NCBI GenBank assembly: GCA_030695415.1
Contig: JAUYQZ010000030.1
Location: forward strand, 1-64,000
DNA: 64,000 nt
Reading direction: 5' to 3'
DNA from: Hylemonella sp.
Lineage (GTDB): Bacteria > Pseudomonadota > Gammaproteobacteria > Burkholderiales > Burkholderiaceae_C
The notes under the pieces were generated by a model that did not search any database, was not told the origin of the DNA, and saw only the letters and a program-made list of their open reading frames with translations. Of this stretch, positions 1-10,274 are shown one piece after another. Positions within the stretch are counted from its first letter, which is position 1; each line of letters begins with the position of its first letter. A program made the position numbers and the translations under genes.

Positions 1-78
1 CCCGAGGATCATACCGATGGTAAATGTGATGATCCCGATACCTATGTAAATTAAAAGATCTGTGAACAGGTCAACCAT
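1..78 (-). CDS. N-terminus of an unidentified membrane protein, cut by the window edge
   Basis: An ATG at 78 (or 90, adding four residues) opens a frame that runs off the window. The visible 26 residues begin MVDLFTDLLIYIGIGII and form one hydrophobic helix with many Ile and Thr residues, suggesting an inner-membrane protein. It lies about 40 bases downstream of the ABC ATPase on the same strand, so in its source genome it probably belongs to the same operon. The A/T-rich codons match the foreign segment. The fragment is too short to name a family. Confidence 0.5.
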   Translation of the reverse strand, partial: MVDLFTDLLIYIGIGIITFTIGMILG

Positions 79-735
79 AGCGCATCTCATTGACTGTTAC
101 GGGGGCAACCAGATAAATTTATTGAATGGTTTTAGCAGGATCTGCATGGACATGGATAGAAGAGGCCTTCACCCCGGCAACCACGGTCATGCCTGCTGAC
201 AGGCCGAGTTCCCCGCAGGAGCGCGTTGTGATGAGGGCAGTGATGGGGGTTCCACAATCCACCGTGACCCGGATGAATGGTCCGAGCGAGACGAGTTTTG
301 TGATGGTTCCGACCAGCTGGTTGCGGGCACTGGTCTTGCGGGCGCCGGGTTCAGGAATTGAGATCGTTACCTCTTCTGGCCGGATATAGAGTGACACCTG
401 TTTTCCCGGGGGGCAGGGGGTCACCACTTCAAAGATCGCCTGGTCGAGCGCTACGGTGGCAAGCCCCTTTTCATTGGACTGCACCACGCCTTTAAGGACA
501 GTATCGATTCCCACAAACCGTGCTACCTCCTTTCCTTTGGGCTGGTAGAAGATCTCGTGGAGTGTGCCCACCTGGGCAAGGCGCCCGTTCATGATCACCC
601 CCATGCGGTGTGCCAGGCGCTGGCCCTGGATCATGTCATGCGTGGCGAGGATGATGGTGGTGTGGAGTTCGTTGTTGATCCGGATGAGCAGATCCTCAAT
701 GATCTCCGAAGAGAGCGGGTCTAAGTTTGCGGTGG
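1..735. other. Foreign-looking segment at the left contig edge (probable assembly chimera)
   Basis: Base composition and codon use in this stretch differ from the rest of the window: TTA, ATA and AAA codons and A/T-rich patches are frequent, while the next 63 kb is strongly GC-rich. The protein encoded on the minus strand here resembles the C-terminal half of archaeal (methanogen-like) molybdate/tungstate ABC ATPases with a TOBE domain. From about 735 onward the same reading frame becomes typical of Comamonadaceae. The switch lies at the conserved DEPTANLD motif, where a short shared DNA word could join unrelated reads. The taxonomic reading is inference; the composition change is visible. 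Confidence 0.7.
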
Positions 736-1234
736 GTTCGTCCAGCAGCAGCACCTCCGGACCCAGGGCCCAAGCGCGTGCCAAGGCCATGCGCTGTTGC
801 TGCCCGCCCGAGAGCGTGCGCGCCGGCTGGGCGGCCTTGTGCTGCAGGCCCACGCGCGCCAGCGCGAGCAAGGCACGGATGCGGGCCTCGCGCCAGGGTG
901 TGCCACGCAGCCACAGGGCCAGGGCCACGTTGTTCTGCGCCGTGGTACGCAGCATGAAAGGGCGCTGGAACAGCATGGCCTGGCGCGCGGTTCCATCGAA
1001 AACGAGGCGCCCGGACGTGGGCTGCAGCAGGCCATGCAGCAGGCGCAGCAGCGTGCTTTTGCCACTGCCGTTGGCCCCGACCAGGGCAACCGCCTCGCCG
1101 GGCTGGATGGAGAAGCTGAGCTCGCGCAGGGCCTGCAGAGCACCGAAGGCCAGGCCGGCGCCGTGCAGTTCGAAGACGGGCTGGCGCGACGTGGCGGGGG
1201 CCTGGGCAGCCAGGGTGGGCAGGACAGCACTCAT
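119..1234 (-). CDS. Hybrid ABC transporter ATPase: TupC-like N-half joined to an archaeal-like TOBE C-half
   Basis: The product is 371 residues from ATG 1234; a longer 407-residue form from 1342 would overlap the permease gene and lacks support. The N-terminal half has a Walker A GANGSGKST, signature LSGGQQQR and Walker B LLLDEPTANLD, and resembles the ~220-residue tungstate ATPase TupC of Burkholderiales. After Walker B the style changes: an H-loop ATHDM, then a roughly 130-residue TOBE/Mop-like domain that TupC normally lacks and that resembles methanogen WtpC-type proteins. It follows the permease gene by 49 bases in the same direction. The hybrid is probably an assembly artefact; a true domain fusion is less likely because codon use changes at the same point. 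Confidence 0.6.
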   Translation of the reverse strand: MSAVLPTLAAQAPATSRQPVFELHGAGLAFGALQALRELSFSIQPGEAVALVGANGSGKSTLLRLLHGLLQPTSGRLVFDGTARQAMLFQRPFMLRTTAQNNVALALWLRGTPWREARIRALLALARVGLQHKAAQPARTLSGGQQQRMALARAWALGPEVLLLDEPTANLDPLSSEIIEDLLIRINNELHTTIILATHDMIQGQRLAHRMGVIMNGRLAQVGTLHEIFYQPKGKEVARFVGIDTVLKGVVQSNEKGLATVALDQAIFEVVTPCPPGKQVSLYIRPEEVTISIPEPGARKTSARNQLVGTITKLVSLGPFIRVTVDCGTPITALITTRSCGELGLSAGMTVVAGVKASSIHVHADPAKTIQ

Positions 1235-1283
1235 ACGGATCCCCCCACGGGGGCTTGAGCGCCTTGGGACGGCCCGGCGGCGC

Positions 1284-2027
1284 TCATGCCATAGCCTCCA
1301 CACCGGTCGCCATGCCGCGGCCGCTGCCCTCGACGCGTTCACGCCAGCGGCGCACCAGGGCGATCAGGCTGTTGAGCAGCAGCACCACGCCCAGCAGGAT
1401 CAGCCCCAGGGCCAGCGCCAGCGGCAGGTCGCCCTTGCTGGTCTCCAGGGCGATGGCGGTGGTCATGACGCGGGTGAAGCCGTCGATGTTGCCGCCAACG
1501 ATCATCACCGCACCCACTTCAGAGATGGCGCGACCGAAGGAGGCCATCAGCATGGTCAGCAGGGCATAGCGTTCATCCCAGGCCAGGAGCAGACTGCGCA
1601 GACTGGTGCCGGCGCCCAGCGAGCGAAGTTGCTCGCCGTGCTGGGCTTCAGCATCCTCGATGACCTGGCGCGTGAGCGCGGTGGCCACGGGCAGCACCAG
1701 GATGGCCTGGGCCAGCACCATGGCCTCGAAGTTGAACAGCCAGCCCAGATGACCCAGCGGCCCGGAGCGCGACAGCAGCAGGTAGACCACCAGGCCCACC
1801 ACCACCGAGGGCACGGCCAGCATCGTGTTGAGCAGGGTGAGCACGGCGTCGCGCCCGGCAAAGCGGGCCACGCCCAGCCAGGCGCCCAGCACCACGCCCA
1901 GGATGCAGGCGATGGCGCAGGCGCTGGCACTGACAGCCAGCGAGCGGCCGACGATGGCGAGCAGGGCGGGATCGAGGGAGGTGATGAGTTGCAGCGCTGT
2001 GCTCGCGCTTTCGGTGAAGGTCGACAT
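1284..2027 (-). CDS. tupB: Tungstate-type ABC transporter permease (TupB-like)
   Basis: This 247-residue inner-membrane permease of the TupB/WtpB class would carry tungstate or molybdate with an ATPase and a periplasmic binding protein. I start it at ATG 2027 (MSTFTESAS); the upstream extension to 2243 would run antisense into the regulator gene. It shows about five or six hydrophobic segments. The permease EAA-like loop lies around ISEVGAVMIVGGN, a sequence typical of TupB. The ATPase gene follows 49 bases downstream, and a ModE-like regulator is transcribed divergently from 63 bases away, which fits oxyanion control. The binding protein gene tupA is not in the window. TupB is more likely than ModB because of length and the VGG motif. 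Confidence 0.8.
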   Translation of the reverse strand: MSTFTESASTALQLITSLDPALLAIVGRSLAVSASACAIACILGVVLGAWLGVARFAGRDAVLTLLNTMLAVPSVVVGLVVYLLLSRSGPLGHLGWLFNFEAMVLAQAILVLPVATALTRQVIEDAEAQHGEQLRSLGAGTSLRSLLLAWDERYALLTMLMASFGRAISEVGAVMIVGGNIDGFTRVMTTAIALETSKGDLPLALALGLILLGVVLLLNSLIALVRRWRERVEGSGRGMATGVEAMA

Positions 2028-2090
2028 AAGGACGGGAGTTGTTGTGGGGTATCGTACGGATGGCCCCAAAACCTCACCATATGAAGTCCC
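2028..2090. promoter_or_regulatory. Divergent promoter region, tupB / ModE-like regulator
   Basis: Both genes start within this 63-base gap. It contains a CGTACG palindrome at about 2053-2058. On the minus strand TACGAT at the same place could be the -10 of the permease promoter. An operator overlapping this -10 would suit repression by the divergent regulator. No good match to the classical ModE box is visible. Confidence 0.35.
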
Positions 2091-3281
2091 GTGCATAGGT
2101 TGCAGTTTCACTACACCTTCGTCCCGCAGACCGAGCAGCAGCCCGGCCTGATCCGCAATCCCCTGCTGGACCTGCTGCACGCGGTGCAGGAGAGCGGCTC
2201 CATCTCCGGCGCCGCGCGGGTGCTGAGCCTGTCCTACCGCCACGTCTGGGGCGAGCTCAAGCGCTGGGAAAACGAACTGGGCAACGAGTTGCTGATCTGG
2301 GAAAAGGGCCAGGCCGCGCGCCTGAGCGAATTCGGCACCAAGCTGCTGTGGGCCGAGCGCCAGGCGCAGGCCCGCCTGTCACCGCAGATCGAGTCGCTGC
2401 GCGCCGACCTGGAGCGCGCCTACGCCCTGGCCTTCGACGATACGGTGCATGTGCTCACGCTGTATGCGAGCCACGATGACGCCCTGAGCGCGCTGCGCAC
2501 CCACGCGGCGCAGGCCGAGCAGTTGCACCTGGACGTGCGCTTCATGGGCAGCGTGGATGCGCTGCGCGCGCTCAACGAGGGGCGCTGCGTGCTGGCGGGC
2601 TTCCACACCATGCAGCAGCCCGCTGCGGGTTCGCTCGCGGAGCGCACCTACAAGCCCCTGCTCAAGCCGGGCCTGCACAAGATCATCGGGTTCGCGCGGC
2701 GCACCCAGGGCCTGATGGTGGCCAAGGGCAACCCGCTGGGCCTGCAGGGCCTGGCGCAGCTGGCCGACAGCGGTGTGCGCTTCGTCAACCGCGCCCTGGG
2801 CACGGGCACGCGGGTGCTGCTCGATGAGCTGCTGCAGCAGCAGCGCATCGCGCGCACCCGCATCAAGGGCTACCGCCACACCGAGCCCTCGCACGCGGCG
2901 GTGGCACAGGCCATTGCCGCCGGCCAGGCCGACACGGGCCTGGGCATCGAGGCGGCGGCGCGAGCCCGTGGACTGGACTTCGTCCCCCTGGTCGAGGAGG
3001 ACTACCACCTGGTGTGCCTGAAGTCGGCGCTGGACGAACCGGCCGTGCAGGCCCTGCGCGCGGTGCTGCAAAGCGGCGAATGGCAGCAGCAGCTGCAACA
3101 GTTGCCGGGTTACCGGGCGGCCGAGTCCATGGGCGAGGTGCTGGCCATGAGCCGCCTGCTGCCCTGGTGGAACTACCGGAAGCCCAAGGGAAAGCCGGCC
3201 GACGAGGAGACAGGCAAGGCGCCTCAGAGGGCGCAGGATCGAAAGCCGCAAAAGATGTCGTCGCGCCCGGGCAGGAAATAG
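2091..3281 (+). CDS. ModE-like HTH regulator with a periplasmic-binding-protein-like C-terminal domain
   Basis: The product is 396 residues from GTG 2091; TTG 2100 is an alternative, and no ATG fits upstream. Residues ~25-100 form a ModE/LysR-type winged helix with SGSISGAARVLSLSYRHVW, the conserved recognition region of ModE N-domains. Residues ~120-330 resemble the binding-protein-like effector domain found in one-component regulators of molybdate or tungstate uptake (the COG1910 type). It probably senses oxyanion or molybdopterin status and controls the divergent permease operon. The last ~20 codons, Lys/Arg/Gln-rich, overlap the 3' end of the convergent senA-like gene by 58 bases, so the tail is either disordered or extended by loss of an earlier stop. 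Confidence 0.8.
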   Translation: MHRLQFHYTFVPQTEQQPGLIRNPLLDLLHAVQESGSISGAARVLSLSYRHVWGELKRWENELGNELLIWEKGQAARLSEFGTKLLWAERQAQARLSPQIESLRADLERAYALAFDDTVHVLTLYASHDDALSALRTHAAQAEQLHLDVRFMGSVDALRALNEGRCVLAGFHTMQQPAAGSLAERTYKPLLKPGLHKIIGFARRTQGLMVAKGNPLGLQGLAQLADSGVRFVNRALGTGTRVLLDELLQQQRIARTRIKGYRHTEPSHAAVAQAIAAGQADTGLGIEAAARARGLDFVPLVEEDYHLVCLKSALDEPAVQALRAVLQSGEWQQQLQQLPGYRAAESMGEVLAMSRLLPWWNYRKPKGKPADEETGKAPQRAQDRKPQKMSSRPGRK

Positions 3282-4504
3282 TTGCGGTACTTGGGCGACT
3301 TCATGCGCCGGCGGGTGGCCAGCGAGGCGCCGCGCAGCACCTTGTGCGTGCCGAACCAGGGTTCGGAATAGTCGCGGTAGGGGTCGGGGCTGAAGCCCGG
3401 GTAGCCGTGAAAGGTGGTGGCCGTCCACTCCCAGACCTCGCCCCAGCGGAAACCCCGCCCCGCGGGCTGGTGCGCGGCCACTTCCCACTCCACCTCGGTG
3501 GGCAGGCGCCGGCCGGCCCAGCGGCACCAGGCATCGGCCTCCCACCAGCTCACGTGCATCACGGGCGACCAGCCGGCCAGGCGCACGGTCTGGCCGAACC
3601 AGCGCTGCATCACCCCACCCTGGCCGCCCCCCTTCACGCCGGGACGGGCCACACCGATCTGCTCGACATGGCGCGGGGCGCGCCGGCCCTCGCGCCGGAC
3701 CTGCTCCTGCAGCCAGTCCCAGCCCGCGGGCAGCCAGAGTTCGGGCCGGTCGTAGCCGCCGTCGGCGACGAACTCGACGTATTGCGTCCAGCTCACGGGC
3801 TGGGCGTCGATCTCGAACTCAGGCACCGCCACCTCATGGGCCGCACGCTCGTTGTCAAAGGTGAAGCCGGCGCCCGCATCAAGGCCCAGGCGCCAGCGCG
3901 TGGCCGGCAGCCACAGGGGCTCGCGCGCCAGGGCCGGCGCCGGCAGGGCCAGCTGCAGGCGCAGGCCCAGGGTCTGGGCCATGTAGATGAAGGCTTCGCC
4001 GTGCATGTCCTCGTGGAACAGGGCCAGGCGGTAGAAATAGAGTGCGTCGTCCTCGTCCGGCGTCTTGGCCAGCAGCTCCAGGGTGGATTCGAAGGTGGTC
4101 AGCAGGTAGGACTTGATGTCGCCCAGCGGGGGCAGCTCCAGCGCCCAGCGCCGGTCGTGCGGCATGCGGCTGGAGTCCCACCAGAAGTCGGCCTGCGGCA
4201 GCAGCGAGGCCAGCAGCGTGGCCTGCGGGTCGCAGCGCGGGCCCTGGTGTCGCTGCAGGTTGCGCCCGATCCAGCGCTCCTGGAACCAGCCCAGGTGGCC
4301 CAGTTCCCACAAGGGCGGGTTGAGCTCGGGCAGGCAGGGAAAGTCCACGCCCTGACGGTCCATCGCCTTCTGGTATTCGCCCATCAGGAACAGCGTGTGG
4401 TTGCGCGCGTCCATCAGCGCCAGGCTCAGCAGGTCGCGGCCGGCGCGGCGCAGGTCTTCGCTGTCGAGCCGGGAAAACGAGGGGGCGGGAATTTCGAAGG
4501 GCAT
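3224..4504 (-). CDS. senA: SenA/EgtB-type non-haem iron enzyme (selenoneine or ergothioneine synthase family)
   Basis: A 426-residue protein with an N-terminal DinB-like four-helix domain (residues ~20-190) holding the iron motif HX3HXE, seen as FHEDMHGEAF, and a C-terminal formylglycine-generating-enzyme-like (SUMF1) domain ending DIFCGFRSC. This is the architecture of EgtB and SenA, which join hercynine to a sulfur or selenium donor by oxidative C-S or C-Se bond formation. The sequence style matches the Burkholderiales SenA branch. Neither egtD nor the usual partners senB (selenosugar synthase) and senC (selenophosphate synthase) is adjacent, so substrate assignment is inference. It is divergent from kinase 1 (104-base gap) and convergent with the ModE-like gene. 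Confidence 0.65.
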   Translation of the reverse strand: MPFEIPAPSFSRLDSEDLRRAGRDLLSLALMDARNHTLFLMGEYQKAMDRQGVDFPCLPELNPPLWELGHLGWFQERWIGRNLQRHQGPRCDPQATLLASLLPQADFWWDSSRMPHDRRWALELPPLGDIKSYLLTTFESTLELLAKTPDEDDALYFYRLALFHEDMHGEAFIYMAQTLGLRLQLALPAPALAREPLWLPATRWRLGLDAGAGFTFDNERAAHEVAVPEFEIDAQPVSWTQYVEFVADGGYDRPELWLPAGWDWLQEQVRREGRRAPRHVEQIGVARPGVKGGGQGGVMQRWFGQTVRLAGWSPVMHVSWWEADAWCRWAGRRLPTEVEWEVAAHQPAGRGFRWGEVWEWTATTFHGYPGFSPDPYRDYSEPWFGTHKVLRGASLATRRRMKSPKYRNYFLPGRDDIFCGFRSCAL

Positions 4505-4608
4505 GGCCCATTATTCCGCGGACACAGCCGGCTGTCGAACCCCTATGCGCATTGCAGCGCCTGCGCTACGCGTTCGGCTAACATCGCTGCAAGAAACGGA
4601 GTGGTGGG

Positions 4609-6360
4609 ATGAGTCTGAAAAAACTGGGACGGTACGATCTCATCCGCGTGGTGGGCAAGGGCGCCATGGGTGTCGTGTACGAAGCCCGCGATCCGAATCT
4701 GGACCGGCGCGTCGCCATCAAGACCATCGCCGTCGATGCGATGAGCGAGCAGGAGGCCATCGAGTACGAGGCGCGCTTTCGCACCGAGGCCCGCTCTGCC
4801 GCACGCCTGCAGCACCCCCACATCGTCAGCGTCTACGACTCCGACCGCGACCTGGATATCGCCTACCTGGTGATGGAATTCGTCGAGGGCCATGACCTGA
4901 AGCACCATCTCGACAGCGGCGTGCGCCATACGCTGGAGCAGACTGTCGCCATCATGGGCGACCTGCTGTCGGCCCTGGACTATGCGCACCGGCAGAACGT
5001 CGTGCACCGTGACATCAAGCCGGCCAACCTGCTCATCGAGGCCAGTGGCCGCGTCAAGCTGACGGATTTCGGTGTCGCGCGGATCCAGGATGCCGCCGAC
5101 GCGACCCGCACCCGCGGAACCATGGTCGGGACGCTGAAGTACATGTCGCCCGAGCAAGTCCGCGGCCTGCCCGTCGACGCCCGCTCCGACCTGTTCTCCG
5201 CCGGCATCGTGCTGTACCAGCTGCTGACCAGTGCCCGGCCCTTCGAGGGTGTGAACGACTTTGACATCACCCAGCAGATCGTCTCGCAGGACGTGAAGCC
5301 GCCCTCCGACTTCAACCCCAGCCTGCCACGCGAGATTGACCTGGTGGTCGCACGCGCTTTGGAGAAGAATCGCGACCGTCGGTTTTCCAGCGCCGCGGAA
5401 TTCAACACGGCGCTGCAGGCCGCGGCCCGGTCTGCCACGGATCCGACGATGGTGCCGCCGGCCGCAAAGCGCGGCCCGGCTGACAGCGCCACCTGGACCT
5501 CCACGCTGGCCAAGGGAGCGTCGCTGCTGGCCACCGGCAGCGGCAGCACACCCGGTGTGCCCTCCTCCACCGTGACGCAGGAGGTGGAGCTGGTCTACTG
5601 GAAGGAGATCAAGGACTCGGAGGAGGCACAGGCGTTCCAGGGCTTCCTGCTGCGCTTCCCGGAGGGCATCTACGCCGACCTGGCGCGCCGACGCCTCCAG
5701 CGCCTGCAGGACGGGGAACAGGGATCGCGGTCGCACGCCGAGGCCGGCCCTGCCCCGGCAACTACACCGGGCACGGCCTCCCACTACGAACCCACGCAGA
5801 CGCTGGCGACGGCCTCCGCAGGCGCACCCGCGAGGAACACCGGGCAGCCCGGTGCCCGACGTTGGGGCCCGCTGCTGGCCCTGCTGGCGGCCACCGTCGT
5901 GGGAGGCATTGCGATTGGCTTGACCATCGGCAACGAACGCCAGAGCCATGACGCCGACGACGAGCCCCCGGTCGCCCGCCCGGCCGTACCGTACACACCG
6001 ACATCGACACCGGCTGCGCCCCCGGTGACGACCGCAGCGCCGGCCCCGTCTGCGGCGCGCCCGGTGGCGGATGCACCACCGAAGCCCACGGCACGCGCGC
6101 CCGCGAAGGCCGCCACGCCCGCGGCGGCATCGAATCCGGGCTGGGCGCCCGCCACCCAGGACACGCCCCCGGCGCCCGTCCTGGCCGCTCCGCCCAAGCC
6201 CGCCGAGATCCCCGACCCGCGCAGGGAGTGTGACGGACGCATCCTGCTCGGTTTCGAAACCTGCATGCGGGACCAGTGCGACAAGCCGAAGTTCGCGCCC
6301 CATCCCGTTTGCGTGGAGCGTCGAGGGCTGGAGGAGCGCAATACCTCGGGTGGCGGGTAA
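4609..6360 (+). CDS. Membrane Ser/Thr protein kinase 1 with an extracytoplasmic Cys tail
   Basis: A 583-residue Hanks-type kinase. Residues ~8-270 form the catalytic domain: glycine loop GKGAMG, VAIK lysine near 37, HRDIKPAN near 132-139, DFG near 152 and a GTMVGTLKYMSPEQ activation segment. Residues ~326-368 carry the motif ending FLLRFPEGIYADLARRRL, like the helical repeat found next to bacterial caspase-like domains. One membrane helix lies at ~418-438, followed by a Pro/Ala-rich linker and a conserved tail with cysteines at 541, 552, 557 and 568 (CX10CX4CX10C), presumably periplasmic. A paralogue lies at 11540. It is followed in the same direction by TRAP genes after 231 bases. ATG 4609 is preceded by GGAGTGG. 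Confidence 0.9.
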   Translation: MSLKKLGRYDLIRVVGKGAMGVVYEARDPNLDRRVAIKTIAVDAMSEQEAIEYEARFRTEARSAARLQHPHIVSVYDSDRDLDIAYLVMEFVEGHDLKHHLDSGVRHTLEQTVAIMGDLLSALDYAHRQNVVHRDIKPANLLIEASGRVKLTDFGVARIQDAADATRTRGTMVGTLKYMSPEQVRGLPVDARSDLFSAGIVLYQLLTSARPFEGVNDFDITQQIVSQDVKPPSDFNPSLPREIDLVVARALEKNRDRRFSSAAEFNTALQAAARSATDPTMVPPAAKRGPADSATWTSTLAKGASLLATGSGSTPGVPSSTVTQEVELVYWKEIKDSEEAQAFQGFLLRFPEGIYADLARRRLQRLQDGEQGSRSHAEAGPAPATTPGTASHYEPTQTLATASAGAPARNTGQPGARRWGPLLALLAATVVGGIAIGLTIGNERQSHDADDEPPVARPAVPYTPTSTPAAPPVTTAAPAPSAARPVADAPPKPTARAPAKAATPAAASNPGWAPATQDTPPAPVLAAPPKPAEIPDPRRECDGRILLGFETCMRDQCDKPKFAPHPVCVERRGLEERNTSGGG

Positions 6361-6591
6361 TAGCAGCCAGGGCCCGTGTTCCGCGATTCCGCCCGCCGGC
6401 CAACCTGACCCGTTCCTGACGGCCGCCGGCAACGGTCGGCAGAACTACCTACTGGTGTTTACACCCGGAAGGCACCCCGGCCGCGCCCTTAAAATCAGCC
6501 GTTTGGCCAGCGGCCATGGCCGACACTCGCGCACCTACCGGTGCTGGAGGCCTCGCTGGCAGGCACCGGGCCCACCTTTTCTGGAGCAAGC

Positions 6592-7194
6592 ATGCAGGTA
6601 CTCATCAAACTATCGAGGCTGATCGACAGCCTGAGCAGCCGGATCGGCTGGATCACCATGTGGCTGATCCTCGCCACCACGCTCATCAGCGCCGGCAACG
6701 CCATCGTGCGCAAGGCCTTCGGCACCAGCTCCAATGGCCTGCTGGAAATCCAGTGGTATCTGTTTGCCGCCGTCTTCATGCTGGGCGCGGGCTACGGTTT
6801 CCTCAAGAACTCGCATGTGCGCATCGACTTCATCTCCACGCGTCTGAGCGCCCGCGCGCGCAACTGGATCGACGTGGGGGGCATCGTGCTGGTGCTGATC
6901 CCCTTCTGCGTGATTTCCATCGCCCTGAGCTGGCCGCTGTTCGTGCAGACCTACACCTCGGGCGAGATGTCGCAGAACGCCGGCGGCCTGGTGCGCTGGC
7001 CCGCCTACGCCCTGATGCCGGCGGGTTTTGCGCTGCTGCTGCTGCAGGCCCTGTCCGAGCTGCTCAAGCGCGCGCTCTTCCTCACCGGCCAGGGCCCGGA
7101 CAGCCTGTCCGACGCCGACCACAAGAGCGACGAACAGAAGCACCTCGAAGAACTTGAGGCCCTTGCCGCGCGCAAGCTGGCCGGAGAAAAGTAA
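6592..7194 (+). CDS. dctQ: TRAP transporter small permease (DctQ type)
   Basis: A 200-residue four-helix membrane protein of the DctQ family, the small subunit of tripartite ATP-independent periplasmic transporters. I start at ATG 6592, which has GGAGC eight bases upstream; an upstream in-frame ATG at 6541 would add 17 non-hydrophobic residues. The motif EIQWYLFAAVFMLGAGYGF and the following NSHVRID are typical of the family. The C-terminus is a charged cytoplasmic tail. dctM begins directly after the stop codon, so the two are cotranslated. The substrate cannot be read from this subunit; mannitol/chloroaromatic- or 2-oxo-acid-type clusters are the usual Burkholderiales relatives. Confidence 0.88.
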   Translation: MQVLIKLSRLIDSLSSRIGWITMWLILATTLISAGNAIVRKAFGTSSNGLLEIQWYLFAAVFMLGAGYGFLKNSHVRIDFISTRLSARARNWIDVGGIVLVLIPFCVISIALSWPLFVQTYTSGEMSQNAGGLVRWPAYALMPAGFALLLLQALSELLKRALFLTGQGPDSLSDADHKSDEQKHLEELEALAARKLAGEK

Positions 7195-9003
<1,809 letters not shown>

Positions 9004-9031
9004 CGGGGCTCGGGCCCAAGCCTGGCACACC

Positions 9032-9055
9032 AGCCGCCCTGCGGGGCGGCTTTTT
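9032..9055 (+). terminator. Rho-independent terminator of dctQM
   Basis: An 8-bp perfect stem AGCCGCCC/GGGCGGCT with loop TGCG is followed by TTTTT, 29 bases after the dctM stop codon. The geometry is right for the plus strand. Confidence 0.85.
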
Positions 9056-9146
9056 CATGGTCGTGCGCCGGCGCTCCAGCCGCACGCATCGACCGGGGCA
9101 AGTCCGCCGCACGCCGCGCCCCACCGGACCGGCCATGGATCGGGCA

Positions 9147-9173
9147 CAAAAAAACCGCGCCGAAGCGCGGTTT
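9147..9173 (-). terminator. Rho-independent terminator of dctP
   Basis: Read on the minus strand, an 8-bp stem AACCGCGC/GCGCGGTT with a TTCG-type tetraloop runs into a run of seven T residues, just after the dctP stop. It is a strong terminator that insulates dctP from the convergent dctQM operon. Confidence 0.9.
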
Positions 9174-9194
9174 GGGAGTCCGGCGCAGAGCCGC

Positions 9195-10274
9195 TTACAG
9201 CTTCTGGGCTTGCATGAAGCTGTCGAAGCGGGCTTCCGTGAAGCGGAACCAGAGGTTCTGCTCGCGGCGGAAGTTGCTGTAGTCGGTGTAGACCTTCTTC
9301 CAGTTCGGGTTCTTGGCAGCGATATCGCTGTACAGGGCCATGGATTCCTTGTAGGCCAGGTCCATCACGTCCTTCGGGAAGGCCACCACCTTGGCCTTGT
9401 TGGCCACGAGCTGTTTCAGGGCCTCGGGGTTCCTGGCGTCGTACTTGGCCTGCATGTCCGTGTGGGCGAAGGCTGAAGCGGCTTCGACAATGGCCTTGTT
9501 CTCGGCCGACAGGGCTTCAAAGGCCTTGTTGTTGATGAACATGTCGAGCTGCGGGCCACCTTCCCACCAGCCGGGGTAGTGGTAGAAGGGAGCCACCTTG
9601 TGGAAGCCCAGCTTCTGGTCGTCGTACGGACCCACCCACTCGGCGGCGTCGATGGTGCCCTTTTCCAGCGCCTGGTAGATCTCGCCGCCCGGGATGTTCT
9701 GCGGCACGCCGCCCATGCGCTCGATGACCTTGCCGGCGAAGCCGCCCACGCGGAACTTCAGGCCCTTCATGTCCTTCACGCTCTTGATCTGCTTGCGGTA
9801 CCAGCCGCCCATCTGCGCGCCCGTGTTGCCGGCCGCGAAGTTGACGATGTTGTAGCCGGCGTAGAACTCGCGCATCAGCTTGCCGCCATTGCCCTGGTAG
9901 ATCCAGGCCGTCATCTGGCGGCTGTTCAGGCCGAAGGGCACGGCGCAGCCCAGGGCGAAGGTCTCGTCCTTGCCGAAGAAGTAGTAAGGAGCGGTGTGGG
10001 CGCACTCCACGGTGCCGTTCTGCACGCCGTCCACCACGCCGAAGGCGGGCATCAGCTCGCCGGCCGGGTGCACGGAAATGGTGAACTTGCCACCGGACAT
10101 CTCGCCGACCTTCTTGGCGAAGACTTCAGCCGCGCCGAAGATGGTGTCCAGGGCCTTGGGGAAGCTGGAAGCCAGGCGCCAGCGGATGGCAGCCTGGGCA
10201 TGCACGGCAGGTGCGACACCGGCGGCGAGCACGCCGGCGATACCGGCCTGCTTGATAAGGGAACGACGATCCAT
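9195..10274 (-). CDS. dctP: TRAP transporter substrate-binding protein (DctP type), Tat-like signal
   Basis: A 359-residue periplasmic solute receptor of the DctP/TakP class. The N-terminus MDRRSLIKQAGIAGVLAAG followed by VHAQA is a twin-arginine-like signal with a clear cleavage region. The mature part starts with IRWRLASSFPKALDTIFG, typical of the TRAP receptors that bind 2-oxo acids or related carboxylates as dimers (the TakP group); GGEIYQALEKGTIDAAEW is a further family signature. ATG 10274 is preceded by TAAGGAGTT. It is transcribed toward dctQM from its own promoter rather than in one operon. The ligand is a guess from family resemblance. Confidence 0.9.
   Translation of the reverse strand: MDRRSLIKQAGIAGVLAAGVAPAVHAQAAIRWRLASSFPKALDTIFGAAEVFAKKVGEMSGGKFTISVHPAGELMPAFGVVDGVQNGTVECAHTAPYYFFGKDETFALGCAVPFGLNSRQMTAWIYQGNGGKLMREFYAGYNIVNFAAGNTGAQMGGWYRKQIKSVKDMKGLKFRVGGFAGKVIERMGGVPQNIPGGEIYQALEKGTIDAAEWVGPYDDQKLGFHKVAPFYHYPGWWEGGPQLDMFINNKAFEALSAENKAIVEAASAFAHTDMQAKYDARNPEALKQLVANKAKVVAFPKDVMDLAYKESMALYSDIAAKNPNWKKVYTDYSNFRREQNLWFRFTEARFDSFMQAQKL

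Noticed and set aside
4543-6432. 629-codon minus-strand frame over kinase 1
   Set aside because: Shadow of a high-GC gene; Gly/Arg-rich, no domain, while the + frame has full kinase motifs.
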